From NCBI RefSeq assembly GCF_016545825.1, contig NC_052612.1, forward strand, positions 3,596,001 to 3,660,000: a stretch of DNA of 64,000 nucleotides, in the 5' to 3' direction. Source of the DNA: Eucalyptus grandis. Its lineage: Eukaryota; Streptophyta; Magnoliopsida; Myrtales; Myrtaceae. Each line of letters begins with the position of its first letter. Position 1 is the first letter of the stretch. The position numbers were made by a program, and so were the translations under genes. The notes under the pieces are model-generated. The model saw only the letters and a list, made by a program, of their open reading frames with translations, did no database searches and had not been told where the DNA came from. Positions 34,016 through 45,367 of this stretch are shown one piece after another.

Positions 34016-34812
34016 GCATTCCAAAGGATGATGATGTATTCTTCTAGAGTTAGGATTAGCTCAAACCTACCAAACATAAAAGTAATTGTCTTCGGGCACC
34101 AGAAATGCGCCATGGCTTGTATGACTTCAGGATGAACAATGATTTGAATTAACGATAGGAGATGACCAACTTTAGCTTTCACGTGCTCTTAGGCATACTG
34201 GTCCAATTGACCCCACCATCTGAAGAGCTCTGCTTTGAGAGCAGGAACAAACTAGATATCGTCTTCTCCCATCGCATATAAACCGGGACTCGAAAAACCT
34301 ACCTTAAATTGCCATGGGCCAATAAAAAGACTGAGTAAAAGTAAAAAAATTACTCTACTTTTAAAGAAAATGGCAAACACAAGGACATGCGCATGGGATG
34401 TGTGGCTCGATTTCTAACTGAGAAGGTTTGTTGAAATTAAAAGGGTATCCGCCTGTCGCAGTTTTGCGTTAGCAGCGTACCCTCTTAACCTCGGCTAGAG
34501 AAATTCGGGGAAAAGAAAGGCAACCTCATAACGCAGTCTCGCATTCAAAGTCATATCTTTCTTAACACCATCCTAAATATCCTATGGCGACCCAGGTCCC
34601 GCGGCCGGGTTGTGTGTGCCATGTGTAGTGCTAAAACAGTAAAGCATGCATAGCAGTTTATAACTACAAGACATTTTATTTTAACCAAAATTAAAATAAA
34701 CCTCTAAGCTACTGACTTGCATAAAGAAAAAAGACAAAAACAAGTCAGTAAAATCCTTAAACAAGATAAAACGGCCTAAGTCCTCAAATTGTCCCCGGTG
34801 GAGTCGCCAAGC
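34016..34812 (-). pseudogene. N-terminal part of the DUF7745 frame and 5' leader of the Tat-like element
   Basis: On the minus strand, around 34350-34020, segments such as KAKVGHLLSLI, VIQAMAHFWCPKTITFMFGRFELILTLEEY can be read. These resemble the DUF7745 N-terminus (a W-D-P-x-x-x-x-F-x-F-G segment followed by T-x-E-E-Y). The frame runs straight into the GCATT target site and continues beyond the solo LTR at 28050. Upstream, 34360-34790 is non-coding leader. Confidence 0.55.
34790..34808 (-). other. Primer-binding-site-like sequence of the Tat-like element
   Basis: On the minus strand tggcgactccaccgggga lies a few bases after the LTR end. TGGCG...GGGGA-type PBSs are usual in Tat/Ogre elements. 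I cannot assign the tRNA with certainty. Confidence 0.55.
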
Positions 34813-35604
34813 TGTCGCGACCTCCTTTTCGGCGCCCGATCAGAGGCGGGCGCCTTGCAGAGGCTAGACTCTCCCAAGTCCACCAATTCGCGGCTTAATG
34901 GTTCAAATTTTAATTTGTAAGTCAATTTTAGAATGGAGTCGCCACTAATCAGTTTAGGGTGGGTCGATTAGAAACCCAAGCGAAGTATCGGGAGAAATAC
35001 TTGCTTCAACGCAACCAAAGAAATTAGGATCGAGAACTTGATTACACTAGTTAATCATTCATGTCCTTTCGGTACCTAATCTTGTTTAAACCCTAAGGCT
35101 TTTTGGATTTTTGAGGGATTTTCCATGCATTTGAGGAAAACATTTTTTTGGGTATTTTTCTCATTTCTTTGACATAAAAGGGAATTTTTTGATTTTTTTG
35201 GTATTTTTGGAAAATATGGGATATTTTGATTTTTTATTTTCTGGAAAATAAATTATTTTTATTTTATTTTATTTTAAAAATATTATTTTATATTATAATA
35301 ATATAAAAAATAACCGACTCGGGTCGGATTCCCGGATTGGGACCGACCCGGGTCGTTGACCCAAACGTACGCGGGCCCGACTCGTTTTTTTCTTCTTTTT
35401 CTAATTATTGATTAAAATGGTCCGATGGCTCGTCGTTTTGGGAACGATCCGGCCCGACCCGATGACACGGTGAAACCCTACTCGGATCCGACCCGAATTT
35501 CGGCGCCCAAAAAATTGCGGAAACCCTACAAGAATCCGATCCGCGCCCGACCCGGATCCGACCTCATGACCCGGTTTCCAGCCGCCCTTGATTCGCGCAA
35601 AAGC
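34813..35604 (-). repeat. 5' LTR of the Tat-like element, part next to the PBS
   Basis: It matches 18257-19113 (TGTCGCGACCTCC start on the plus strand, poly(T) section, ccgacccgggtcg section). It is interrupted at 35604 by the nested Gypsy element. It carries a deletion of about 40 bp relative to the left LTR near 34866. Confidence 0.9.
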
Positions 35605-36251
35605 TAATGTGGACATCGAGTCATATTGAGGAGGAGGTGCTAAGGACCCATTGTCTATTCCTACTGGTTCGATTACTCGAGCGCGGGCCAAACAATTCAG
35701 GCAAGCTGTTGGCGTCATGGTTCGTGATCTTTGGCGTAAAGATGACCTTGGATCAAATCTTGAAGAATCTTGGAAATCTTGGTGCAATTTAATTATCTTG
35801 TCACCAAATAATTGACCAAGTCAATATATATATATATATATATTCTTGTTTAAGAATATTCTAAAATAGGAATATTTTAGAATATAACGCATTAGATTTT
35901 TAGGGTTGGTTTTTAGGGTTTGTGTGGCAGCCTATATAAAGGATTTGCCAAATTTCTTTGGGGACAGATATATTTTATTTTTGAGGAAAAGAATCGAGAG
36001 GTTCTCTTTTTACTGTTCTTTTGAGGACTTCACCTAATCAAAATTCTCTTGTGGCGGTCAATTCGACTTATCAAGTGAGATAGCGAATTCTTTCGCTCGT
36101 GGCGTCTATAATGTTGGTTGGTTGACACGTGTTCATCAACAGGTCACGTTCATACCGAGGTTGCCAATCACAGGTTTGATTGGAGGTCGATGTTTGCAAT
36201 TCGCACCATCTGAGCCTTTGTAGAACGATCCTTCCGCAACGATTCACATCA
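35605..36251 (+). repeat. 5' LTR of nested Gypsy element
   Basis: 647 bp. The ends TAATGTG...CACATCA form an inverted repeat with one mismatch. It starts TA rather than the usual TG, and the second LTR does too. It contains a TA-microsatellite (about 35826) and a TATA box. Confidence 0.9.
35932..35941 (+). promoter_or_regulatory. TATA box of the nested Gypsy 5' LTR
   Basis: ctatataaag lies about 320 bp before the LTR end and is repeated at 41747-41756 in the other LTR. Confidence 0.65.
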
Positions 36252-36254
36252 GTT

Positions 36255-36266
36255 CGGTATCAGAGC
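36255..36266 (+). other. Primer-binding site of nested Gypsy element
   Basis: cggtatcagagc, one mismatch from the initiator tRNA-Met PBS, 3 nt after the LTR end. Confidence 0.8.
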
Positions 36267-36855
36267 TAGATTCTACAAGGTCTATTTATCTTTAATTTTC
36301 TATTGATATTCGGCAATTTGAGATTTATTGAGTTAGGGTTTCGGTTCTAGTTACAAACGAGTCGCCTTCTTGATTTTTTTTTTTGTAAAGAGAAAGAAAA
36401 CGCACCAAAAAAAAAGTGTGCAAGAGAAAAAAAAAACAGATTTGGCAAAAAAAAATTAGCCGAACAAAAAAAAAATCAAGAAGGCAACTCGTTTGTTAGT
36501 AGACCAAATTGAAACAAAATCAGTAGTGATTTGCGTTTCAATTGGAATTTCAAAAGTTGTACTTATTGGTTTGAAATTGTTACTTGCTGAAACAAAATCA
36601 ATAGTGACATAATCTTGTTTGATTAGTTTGATTGATTGTCGTGAGGGGGTTGAGAGACAAGTTTTGAGTCCAATAAAGAGCTTGTGAAAAGAGAATACGA
36701 GAGGAAAAATGCAAGAGTGTGTAAGCTTAATTGAGGGTGGAAAAAGCCTAGACATGAGTTAAACACAAGAGGAGTGACAAACATCTCAAGAGAAACACAT
36801 GAGGGAGTGATTAGTGAGGATTTTTTAGACTAACGTTTACTTGCAGGTCTAAAAT

Positions 36856-37990
36856 ATGTCGCACGAAGAAAGCGTGAATCAACAGGAGGTTGACTCCATA
36901 CGAAGGGATGAAGCGCTCGTGGAAAGCATCCAGCAATTGAGGGTTGTAGTGGAGGAGCTTAGTGGCCGAATGATGGGGAATGGCATGAGGGTTGATGGTG
37001 ACCGAGAGATACCTCGAGGAAGGCCGTAACATCAGCGAGATGCATCTAGAACACAACATAGAAGGCAATGACAATATGATGATGATGAGGCCGACATGGA
37101 GGATGATCGAGATGCTCGATTTGAAAGGTGGAATGGAGGCCGAAGGTTTAGACACCGAGGAGATGATGAACTTGGCAACATCAAGACGAAGATTCCTTCC
37201 TTCCAAGGGAAGAATGATCCCGATGCGTATCTAGAGTGGGAGAAACGCATGGAGATGGTATTTGATTGCCAACGATACTCTGAGCTCAAAAAGGTAAAAA
37301 TTGCAGCTGTTGAATTTATTGATTATGCTATAATTTGGTGGGATCAACTTGTGACTAGTAGGAGGCGCAGTGGTGAAAGACCGATAGAGACGTGGGATGA
37401 GATGAAAGCGGTGATGAGGAGGCGTTTTGTGCCAAGTCATTACCATCGAGATTTGTTTCAAAAGTTACAAAACCTCACACAAGGCAATAAGAGTGTGGAA
37501 GAGTATCACAAGGAGATGGAGATTGCCATGATCCGTGCTAATGTGATGGAGGATCGTGAGGCCACAATGTCAAGATTTTTGAGTGGTTTGAGCTGAGACA
37601 TAGCAAGGGTGGTAAAGCTGCAACACTATGTTGAATTGAAAGAATTGGTCGACAAAGCCATCAAAGTTGAGTGGCAATTGAAGTTGGACCGAAATCACAA
37701 GAGTGGAGGAGGTTCAAATCAGAATTGGAGATCGAATTAGAAGAGAGATGAGAAGCCAAATTGGAGAGGAAACAACACCAAAATCGAAACTTCAAAGGAG
37801 AAGGAGAGGGACAGTAAAGTTGGAATGAATCCGGTTTCAGGTAAAACCGAAAATCCTAACACTAGAACTTGTGAAATTAAATGTTTTAAGTGTTTGGGCA
37901 GGGGTCATATGGCGAATCAATGCCCTAATAGGAGGGTGATGATCATGACTGGACATGGTGTTATTGAGTCCGAAAGTGAAAGGGAAGAAG
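36856..37990 (+). pseudogene. gag of nested Gypsy element (capsid and CCHC knuckle) with in-frame stops
   Basis: A single frame runs from the ATG at 36856 through a coiled-coil-like start (MSHEESVNQQEVDSI), an Asp/Arg-rich linker, the capsid core ([69 protein letters not shown]) and the zinc knuckle CFKCLGRGHMANQC (C-X2-C-X4-H-X4-C, about 37880-37922). Stops in the same frame are at 37027 (TAA), 37069 (TGA), 37594 (TGA) and 37738 (TAG). Each sits where a Gln or Arg codon with C changed to T would give it. There is no frameshift in this part. Confidence 0.88.
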
Positions 37991-38039
37991 ATGATGATGA
38001 GATGCCACCATTGGAGGATTGTAGTGATGGAAAAGTGGC

Positions 38040-38529
38040 TATAAAAGGAGACTTATTGGTGGTTAGGCGTTCTCTGAGTGTGCAAGTAAAGAAGGAGGAG
38101 CATCACCAACAAAGAGATAATTTGTTTCATACAAGGTGTGTGATGAATGATAAGATCTGTAGTATGATAATTGATAGAGGTAGTTGTGCGAATGTGGCAA
38201 GTTGTATTATGGTGGATAAATTGGGCTTGAAGACAACAAAGCACCCTAGGCCTTATAGACTTCAATGGTTAAATGATAGTGGTGAGGTGAAAGTATCGAA
38301 GCAAGTTCGAATTCCATTTGAGATAGGGAGATATAAGGACGAGGTAAAGTGTGATGTTGTACCTATGCAAGCGGGTCATATCTTACTTGGAAGACCATGG
38401 CAATATGATCGAAAGGTACATCATGATGGGTATACTAATCGTTATTCATTGATGATGAATCAAAAGACTTATACCTTGGTACCAATGACACCTAGTGAGG
38501 TGTATCAAGATCAACTAAAGTTACAATGA
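38040..38529 (+). pseudogene. Aspartic protease of nested Gypsy element
   Basis: Continuous with gag in the same frame. The active-site segment reads MIIDRGSCANVAS, where D-G/S-G is expected, so the second residue is Arg. The second half of the fold is visible as AGHILLGRPWQYDRKV. The frame ends in TGA at 38527. In life it would process the Gag-Pol polyprotein. Confidence 0.8.
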
Positions 38530-38689
38530 GAAGCCGAGAGAGAGAGAGAAAATGTGAGAAATCCGAGGGCTTGCATGGTGTGTCTGAGACGCAAGGAAAA
38601 GGAGAGGCCAAGAGAAAGATTGTGGTAAAAACCGAGGGAAAAGAAGAGAGGAAAGAAAAGAGGCAAAATAATTTTTAAAATCAAGTGAA

Positions 38690-39463
38690 GTGAGGAGAGC
38701 TTTAGTTCTAGATCGACCAATGCTTGTACTTGTGTACAATGAGGTTTTATTTTCTACTAACGATCTTGACCCAAGTTTGCCTAGTCCTGTTGTGTCTTTA
38801 TTGCAGGAATTTGAAGATGTCTTTCCTGATGAACTTCCTGGAGGGATACCACTTATTCGAGGCATAGAACATCAAATTGACTTGATTCCTGGTGCACCAT
38901 TACCTAATCGACCCGCATATCAAAGCAATCCCGAGGAGACAAAGGAACTTCAGCGGCAAGTTAGCGAACTATTGGAACGAGGGTATGTGAGAGAGAGTCT
39001 TAGCCCATGCACCGTCCCTGTTTTGTTAGTGCCAAAGAATGATGGAACTTGGCGAATGTGTGTCGATTGCCGAGCAATCAATAATATTACGATAAAGTAT
39101 CGAAATCCTATTCCTAGGTTAGATGACATGTTGGATGAGTTGCATGGTTCTTGCGTTTTCACTAAGATCGATTTGAAAAGTGTCTATCACCAAATTAGGA
39201 TGAAAGAAGGTGATGAATGGAAAACTGCATTTAAGACCAAGTATGGATTATATGAGTGGTTAGTAATGCCATTTGGATTAACTAATTACCGAGCACGTTT
39301 ATGCGACTTATGAATCATGTTTTGCGTGCTTTTATTGGTCGATTTGTGGTTGTCTATTTCGATGACATCTTAATTTATAGCCGAATCCTGATGACCATAT
39401 TGAGCATGTGCGAGTTGTCTTGCAGGTTTTAAGGGCCGAGCAATTATACGCTAATCTAAAGAA
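38690..39463 (+). pseudogene. Reverse transcriptase of nested Gypsy element, frameshifted
   Basis: The RT domain starts with [21 protein letters not shown], then [32 protein letters not shown] (first catalytic Asp) and MPFGLTN. Near 39290 a 1-base change breaks the frame. Translation continues in another frame with [12 protein letters not shown] and the catalytic YFDD at 39355-39366. Another shift lies near 39450. It follows protease after a frameshifted, Lys/Arg-rich stretch (38530-38689). Confidence 0.9.
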
Positions 39464-40330
39464 GTGCTCTTTGTTACCAACAAATTAGTATTTCTAGGAT
39501 TTGTTGTTAGTGCTAATGGTATACAGGTTGATGAAGAAAAGGTTAAAGCAATCCGTGAATGGCCAACGCCTAAGACCATAGGAGAGGTGCGTAGTTTTCA
39601 TGGATTGGTGAGATTTTATCGACGATTTGTGATAAATTTTAGCACTATTGCCTCACCATTAACTGAGGTAATCAAGAAGCACGTGGGTTTCACGTGGGGA
39701 AAAGAGCAAGAGAAAGCATTTAATCTGCTAAAAGATAAGTTAACTAATGCTCATTTATTATCTTTGCCGAATTTCAATGCTACTTTTGAGATAGAGTGCG
39801 ATGCTTCTGGTATAGGAATTAGAGCCGTGTTGATGCAAGGAGGGCATCCCATAGCTTATTTCAGCGAAAAATTGAGTGGAGCAACATTGAATTATCCTAC
39901 CTATGATAAGGAGATGCATGCTTTAGTGCGAGCTTTGGAGACTTGGCAACATTATTTATGGCCAAAGGAGTTTGTGATCCACACCGACCATGAGACCTTG
40001 AAGTACTTGAAAGGACAGCAAAAGTTGAATAAAAGACATGCCAAATGGATGGAGTTCATTGAGACTTTTCCATATGTGATAAAGTACAAGAAAGGTAAGG
40101 AAAATGTGGTAGCCGATGCACTTTCTCATAGGTATGCGATTCTAACTATTTTAGAAGCAAAGTGTCTAGGTTTTGAGCATATCAAGGGCTTATATATTGA
40201 TGATGATGACTTTGGGAGAATGTATGAAGCATGTGAACACGTTGCATTTGATAAATTCTATAGGCATGAGGTTATCTGTTTCGTGAAAACAAACTATATT
40301 TGCCTAAGTGTTCTTTGCATGAATTGTTGG
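39464..40330 (+). pseudogene. RT thumb/connection and RNase H of nested Gypsy element
   Basis: It opens with [17 protein letters not shown] and [12 protein letters not shown] (RT thumb). RNase H follows, with the four acidic residues visible in [24 protein letters not shown] and VVADALSHR. RNase H removes the RNA strand during reverse transcription. The frame is open for 297 residues but ends after a shift near 40275, before the integrase. Confidence 0.9.
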
Positions 40331-41382
40331 TGCGAGAAGCGCATAATGGTGGTTTAATGGGGCATTTTGGTATTAATAAGACTTATGAAGTGCTACATGA
40401 ACATTTTTATTGGCCACATATGAAGAGAGATGTCACATGTGTTTGTGAGAGATGCATTGCTTGTAAGCAATCGAAGTCTACAACTAAACCGCATGGCTTG
40501 TATACACCATTACCTATTCCAACGCATCCTTGGATTAATATTTCTATGGATTTTGTGTTAGGATTTCCTAGGTCTAGATATGGTAGAGATTCTATTTATG
40601 TGGTTGTTGATCGGTTTTCAAAGATGGCTCATTTTATACCTTGTCATAAAACTGATGATGCATCTCATATTGCTAATTTGTTCTTTAAGGATGTTGTACG
40701 TTTGCATGGCATGCCTAGATCGATTGTTTCAGATCAAAATTCTAAATTTCTTAGCTACTTTTGGAAAACATTGTGGAAAAAACTAGGAACATGGTTGTTA
40801 TTTTCTACTACTTGTCATCCACAAACCGATGGTCAAACCGAGGTAGTTAACAGAACTTTAGGGGTATTGTTGCGTGCTATTATTAAAAAGAACATAAAAT
40901 CTTGGGAAGATTGTCTGCCACATGTTGAATTTGCATATAATAGGAGCATGCATTCTGCTACTAAATTTACACCATTTGAGGTTGTCTATGGTTTTAATCC
41001 ATTAACTCTGTTAGATTTAACCCCTTTACCTGTTGATAAGCGTGTGGATTTAGATGGAGCAAAGAAAGCTGAATTTGTCAAGGTGTTGCATGAGAAAACG
41101 CACACAAATATTGAGCGCAAGACTGAGCAATATGCAAGGCAAGCTAACAAAGGGCGCAAGGAAGTGGTGTTTGAACCTGGCGATTGGGTTTGGGTTCATA
41201 TGCGCAAAGAGAGATTTCTTAAGCATCAACATTCTAAGTTATTACCGCGAGGGGATGGACCATTCATGGTTTTGGAAAGAGTTAACAATAATGCTTACAA
41301 GCTTGATCTTCTGGGTAAGTATGACGTTAGTGCCACATTTAATGTTTCTGACTTGACTCTTTTTGATGCCGTGATGATTTGA
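40300..41382 (+). pseudogene. Integrase of nested Gypsy element
   Basis: 360 residues, open throughout. The zinc-binding N-terminus has H15, H22, C52 and C55 (in [13 protein letters not shown] and ERCIACKQS). The catalytic triad is D84 (SMDFV), D145 (VSDQN) and E181 (GQTEVVNR), a DD35E spacing. The C-terminal GPF/Y-type module ([28 protein letters not shown]) is present. No chromodomain follows. This is the best-preserved part of the element, but upstream shifts cut it off from gag-pol. Confidence 0.93.
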
Positions 41383-41396
41383 GGACAAATCCTTTG

Positions 41397-41409
41397 CACG
41401 GGGAGGGAA
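41397..41409 (+). other. Polypurine tract of nested Gypsy element
   Basis: cacggggagggaa immediately before the 3' LTR start. Confidence 0.85.
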
Positions 41410-41628
41410 TAATGTGGACATTGAGTCATATCGAGGAGGAGGTGCTAGGGACCCATTGTCTATTCCTACTAGTTCGATTACTCGAGCGCGGGCCAAACAA
41501 TTCAGGCAAGCTGTTGGCATCATGGTTCGTGATCTTTGGCGTGAAGATGACCTTGGATCAAATCTTGAAGAATCTTGGAAATCTTGGTGCAATTTAATTA
41601 TCTTGTCACCAAATAATTGACCAAGTCA

Positions 41629-41659
<31 letters not shown>

Positions 41660-42067
41660 CTTGTTTAAGAATATTCTAAAATAGGAATATTTTAGAATAT
41701 AACGCATTAAATTTTTAGGGTTGGTTTTTAGGGTTTGTGTGGCAGCCTATATAAAGGATTTGCCAAATTTCTTTGGGGACAGATATATTTTATTTTTGAG
41801 GAAAAGAATTGAAAGGTTCTCTTTTTACTGTTCTTTTGAGGACTTCACCTAATCAAGATTCTCTTGTGGCGATCAATTCAACTTATCGAGCGAGATAGCG
41901 AATTCTTTCGCTCGTGGCGTCTATAACGTTGGTTGGTTGACACGTGTTTGTCAACAAGTCACATTCATACCGAGGTTGCCCAATCACAGGTTTGATTGGA
42001 GATCGAGGTTTGCAATTCGCACCATCTGGGCCTTCGTAGAACGATCCTTCTGCAATGATTCACATCA
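41410..42067 (+). repeat. 3' LTR of nested Gypsy element
   Basis: 658 bp, collinear with 35605-36251, with a longer TA tract (about 41632-41659). Ends at CACATCA followed by the AAAGC target duplication. Confidence 0.93.
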
Positions 42068-42072
42068 AAAGC

Positions 42073-43076
42073 CCTACCTGATTCCTGGCCCGGGTTCGAC
42101 CCGACGACTAGGGGCCGTGACCCGAAAAATTGGGAACCCTAGGGTTCTCAATTTGCGACGCCGAAAGTGGGGAACTAAGCGTTGCCGGGGCAACGGCGGT
42201 GACGACTACGATGGTGGTGACGGTGACAATGGTAACGGTGGTGACGATGATGATGATGACCCTTATTACCTGTGGCGAGGTGGCAGACGGTGAGCGGCGG
42301 AGATGGTGACGACGGTAGATGGTGCGTGACGCCCCTTTTCCCTTCGATTTCTCTCTCTCTCTCTCTCTACCCTCTCCTCCGGCTGGCCTTTGGATCTCCG
42401 GCTGCTCATCCTCAAACCTCCCCTGAAGTCTCTCAGTGGGTTGTCTGAGGCTTGCAACCTTGATCCTTGCTCAGCCTCCCTTCCTCTAATTTTCCTCTCT
42501 TTCCGAGTTCGCTTGTCGTCGGCCTCCCCGAAGTCTCTCGGAGGGAGGTCGTTCGAGTTTGCGACCGGATTTCCTCCTTACTGGCTCTTTGAGCTCCCTG
42601 AAGTCTCTCAGGAACCCCTCTGAGCTTGCTGGCTTCCTCTCTCTCCTCTGTATGTGTTTTCCGACGAAGGTGGAGGGCCTATTTATAGGCAAGGGGGCGA
42701 CCGGTCGACGGAGCTTCGACCGCTGATCCCCGCGCTGAACGGCCTCCGCCAATCGAACCGGCATCCCATCCGCCACTTGTTCGCCAGCTGCCCCCCCCAC
42801 GCGGGTCGCTATTCGTCCGTTCATCCGACGTCACACCCTCTGCACGTGTGTTGCAGAGGCAGATGGAGGAGGAAGATGATCAAAGAGGGCTGGGCTAGAG
42901 GAGGAGGAAAATGGGCCGTAGAGGCCCACGCGGAGGGGAAAGAGAGGGAGAGAAAAATGGGCTGCTTTTTTTTTTTTTTTTTTTTTTGTTTTGCTTGTTT
43001 TTTTTTATTATTTAGAAGAAGGAAAAATAAAAGAAATTAAAGCCTAATTAATAACCTAATCAAAATTTTGGTGTCA
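42073..43076 (-). repeat. 5' LTR of the Tat-like element, distal part
   Basis: Continues the LTR interrupted at 35604. It matches 19113-20162 including the Asp/Gly-coding segment, the CT runs, the TATA box (42679-42688, minus) and the poly(T) region. Ends AATTTTGGTGTCA. Confidence 0.9.
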
Positions 43077-43502
43077 ATAGCTACCAATATATCTTGGAGA
43101 GGATGTTGACTAGCAAGCTTTGCTGTTGTTAGGATGGGTTTTATTTTTTTATTATTTTTTGGTAATAAGAGAGTGGTGAATGGCTAGCAAATCCACAAAC
43201 TTCTCCATAGTTTTTACGAGTAGAGTAAAGAAAACATGCAAGAGTAAATAAGGTTTGCAAAAAATAAACACACATTTAAGGCACAGCCATCAAAATGAAA
43301 TATTGCATGGCCTCCTGAACGGGGCTTTGGCGCAAATTACGAAGATTTGCATCTCTTTGGTTGCATTCCCGCAGAGGGACATATCATTGGGGGATGGGAC
43401 CATGGGGGCGGGGTCTTGGCACCATGGGAGGAGATGGAGATAGAAAATGACTCAATGTTTCCTGGCATCGGACGTGATGTCGATCGTACCTATTAGCTTT
43501 TG

Positions 43503-43560
<58 letters not shown>

Positions 43561-44945
43561 ATGGTTTGATGCTTAAATGCAATTCACCTTCTTCAATAAA
43601 CAGGACCGCGTTAAGCCAATTGACAATACAATTACATGCTAGATTAGGAAGAGTCAAGGCATTACCAGTTCTCGTCAAGCAATTTACAAACCGATTTCAT
43701 GAGACGTAGAATTATCAGGAAGAATCACAAATCAGCTCTAAAAGTTTTGAACGTACCCATCACAAGTTATGACTAGTGACTACATTAACTCCACCATGCT
43801 ACATTACATCGCACGGTCACCCAACGCTAAGCCCCATCTGCCAGAGTCCGCTTTGAAGTGCTGATGCATAGAACTGCAACAAGTCAAACCAGTTAGGACC
43901 AGTCCAAGTCGCCCAAGATATGACATAAAAATCAGAAATTCTGAATACATCGTTACCGTTATTTCCTCGAATAAAAGAACCCATGTGCGAGATCCTTGTT
44001 TTTAATGTTTTCCAAAAAAACGAAATGAACATTTTGTGCGATCATCATCTAAACTGAGAAATATTTTCACTTGTATGAGGTGCCGAGAGCTCAACTCATA
44101 GATCATCATCCCCGACTAATTAAAGTTACAGAAAAGTAGTTGAAGGCACATTGGATTCAGTACAACCAATAAATACAAGAACGAAAAAAAATAGGAAATT
44201 CAGCATGATCGAGCTACATTGAGAAATTTTTGTTGAAGAATTCTCCTAATGGATAGAGATCATGTTGAATGAAGTGCCTCAACAATCGATGACAAAATTC
44301 AGTTTGACGATAACCGATCTCCTGAGAATATATTTCAAGAAATCTGTGGGGGTTTTTCCCGCGGCCGGCCCTTTCTGTCCTCCTCCTCCACTCATCCTCG
44401 AAGTCCGCTTCCTCTACTCGAAACAAAAAAGATCGATAAAACGTAATTCAATCAAGCGGAAAAGAAATCAAAAATTGCCAACTAATTTGCCAGAGAAAAG
44501 GCTTATGACAAATTAGGTGGTCAATCTATCATACTGCATTTCTGAAATTTGGTCTCCTACGCTCGTCTTAACTTATTTCTCGGAATAATGGATGGTGGTG
44601 ATCTTTTATGTGAAGAAAATCAAATAACGGACAGCGATAATGATGAAAGGAATAAGAGGTTATTGTCCAATTATATAAATTTTCAACAGCTTGATTCAAT
44701 TTTTTTTTTCAGAATGTTAAAAAGAGTTCACCTGCTATTTTCCTTTCTCATTTTTTTAATTTCCCTTTTCAACCTTTCTTTTTTCCTCCCAATAAATAAC
44801 TTTCTTAATACGGTGTTGTTATATGTCGTACAAGCTGGTTTGTTTAAGAGAATGAGAAATAAAATTTATTGATTTTTTTAATATAAGTTATATGATTCAT
44901 CAAAAATATTTCTTAAATTAATTATTTTTACTCGTTTGTCAAATC
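43077..44945. other. Spacer between Tat-like element and ACOT exon
   Basis: No gene recognised on either strand. I looked for the missing middle exons of the thioesterase (between the ALAG and SDSVALT motifs) and did not find them. It contains an (AT)n tract. Confidence 0.5.
43504..43557. repeat. (AT)n microsatellite
   Basis: About 27 perfect AT units. It is open in all frames and produces artificial Tyr-Ile reading frames. Confidence 0.97.
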
Positions 44946-45367
44946 GTGGTCTCCGTACATTGTATTAGTAGTCCACCATCGTCTCCTCTCAAAGCTTTCC
45001 TCCTTTCGCGTTGCGGGACTCGCATCGCCCCGATCCTCCACCACGACGGACGACAGAGCATCTGCTTTGACGGGCAAGCGCTTCCTGTGGCCGCCGTCAC
45101 TCCACCCATCGACACCGGATCATCGATTTGGAAGTGGATCAGCTTGTGGCCCAGTACGTACTTCTCTCGCCCGTCAACAACGCCTCGTGGGAAGCGAGAT
45201 CTGAGATATTCGAGGAGGTCGGCGATGCCGGTGCGACGAAGAGCGCTGCTTTGCCGGAGAGCGAATTGGCTTCGAGGAGTCCGTCCAGGAGCAGGACAAG
45301 CGTTTTCTACAAGTTTTCGTGTGATTATGTTGCTCGGAGATCAGTATGGGAATCCTTGGGATGAGAT

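Larger units (their letters stand above)
35605..42067 (+). mobile_element. Nested Ty3/Gypsy element, 6.46 kb, TSD AAAGC
   Basis: Complete structure: LTR (35605-36251), PBS, gag, protease, RT, RNase H, integrase, polypurine tract, LTR (41410-42067). Target duplications AAAGC lie at 35600-35604 and 42068-42072, and the split LTR of the host element resumes exactly after them. The domain order (integrase last) is Gypsy type. The integrase ends with a GPF-type module and no chromodomain. All frames are broken by stops and shifts. LTR divergence is about 25 substitutions by hand alignment, nearly all transitions. Confidence 0.95.
18257..43076 (-). mobile_element. Large Tat/Ogre-like LTR retrotransposon with DUF7745 and Gag, no pol; hosts three later insertions
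   Basis: Read on the minus strand: a 5' LTR (43076-34813, split by a nested element), a PBS-like site next to it, a DUF7745 coding region (about 34350-27074, split by a solo LTR), Gag-like segments (26787-23983), tandem arrays (22250-20480), a polypurine tract (20180-20163) and a 3' LTR (20162-18257). LTR ends are TGACACC...GGTCGCGACA. No reverse transcriptase or integrase was found between Gag and the 3' LTR, so it looks non-autonomous. The flanks (ACTAC on the left, ATAGC on the right) do not form a TSD, so an end may be altered. Removing the three inserted elements leaves roughly 12 kb. Confidence 0.8.

Noticed and set aside
43493..43678. Tyr-Ile repeat protein
   Set aside because: Translation of the (AT)n microsatellite.
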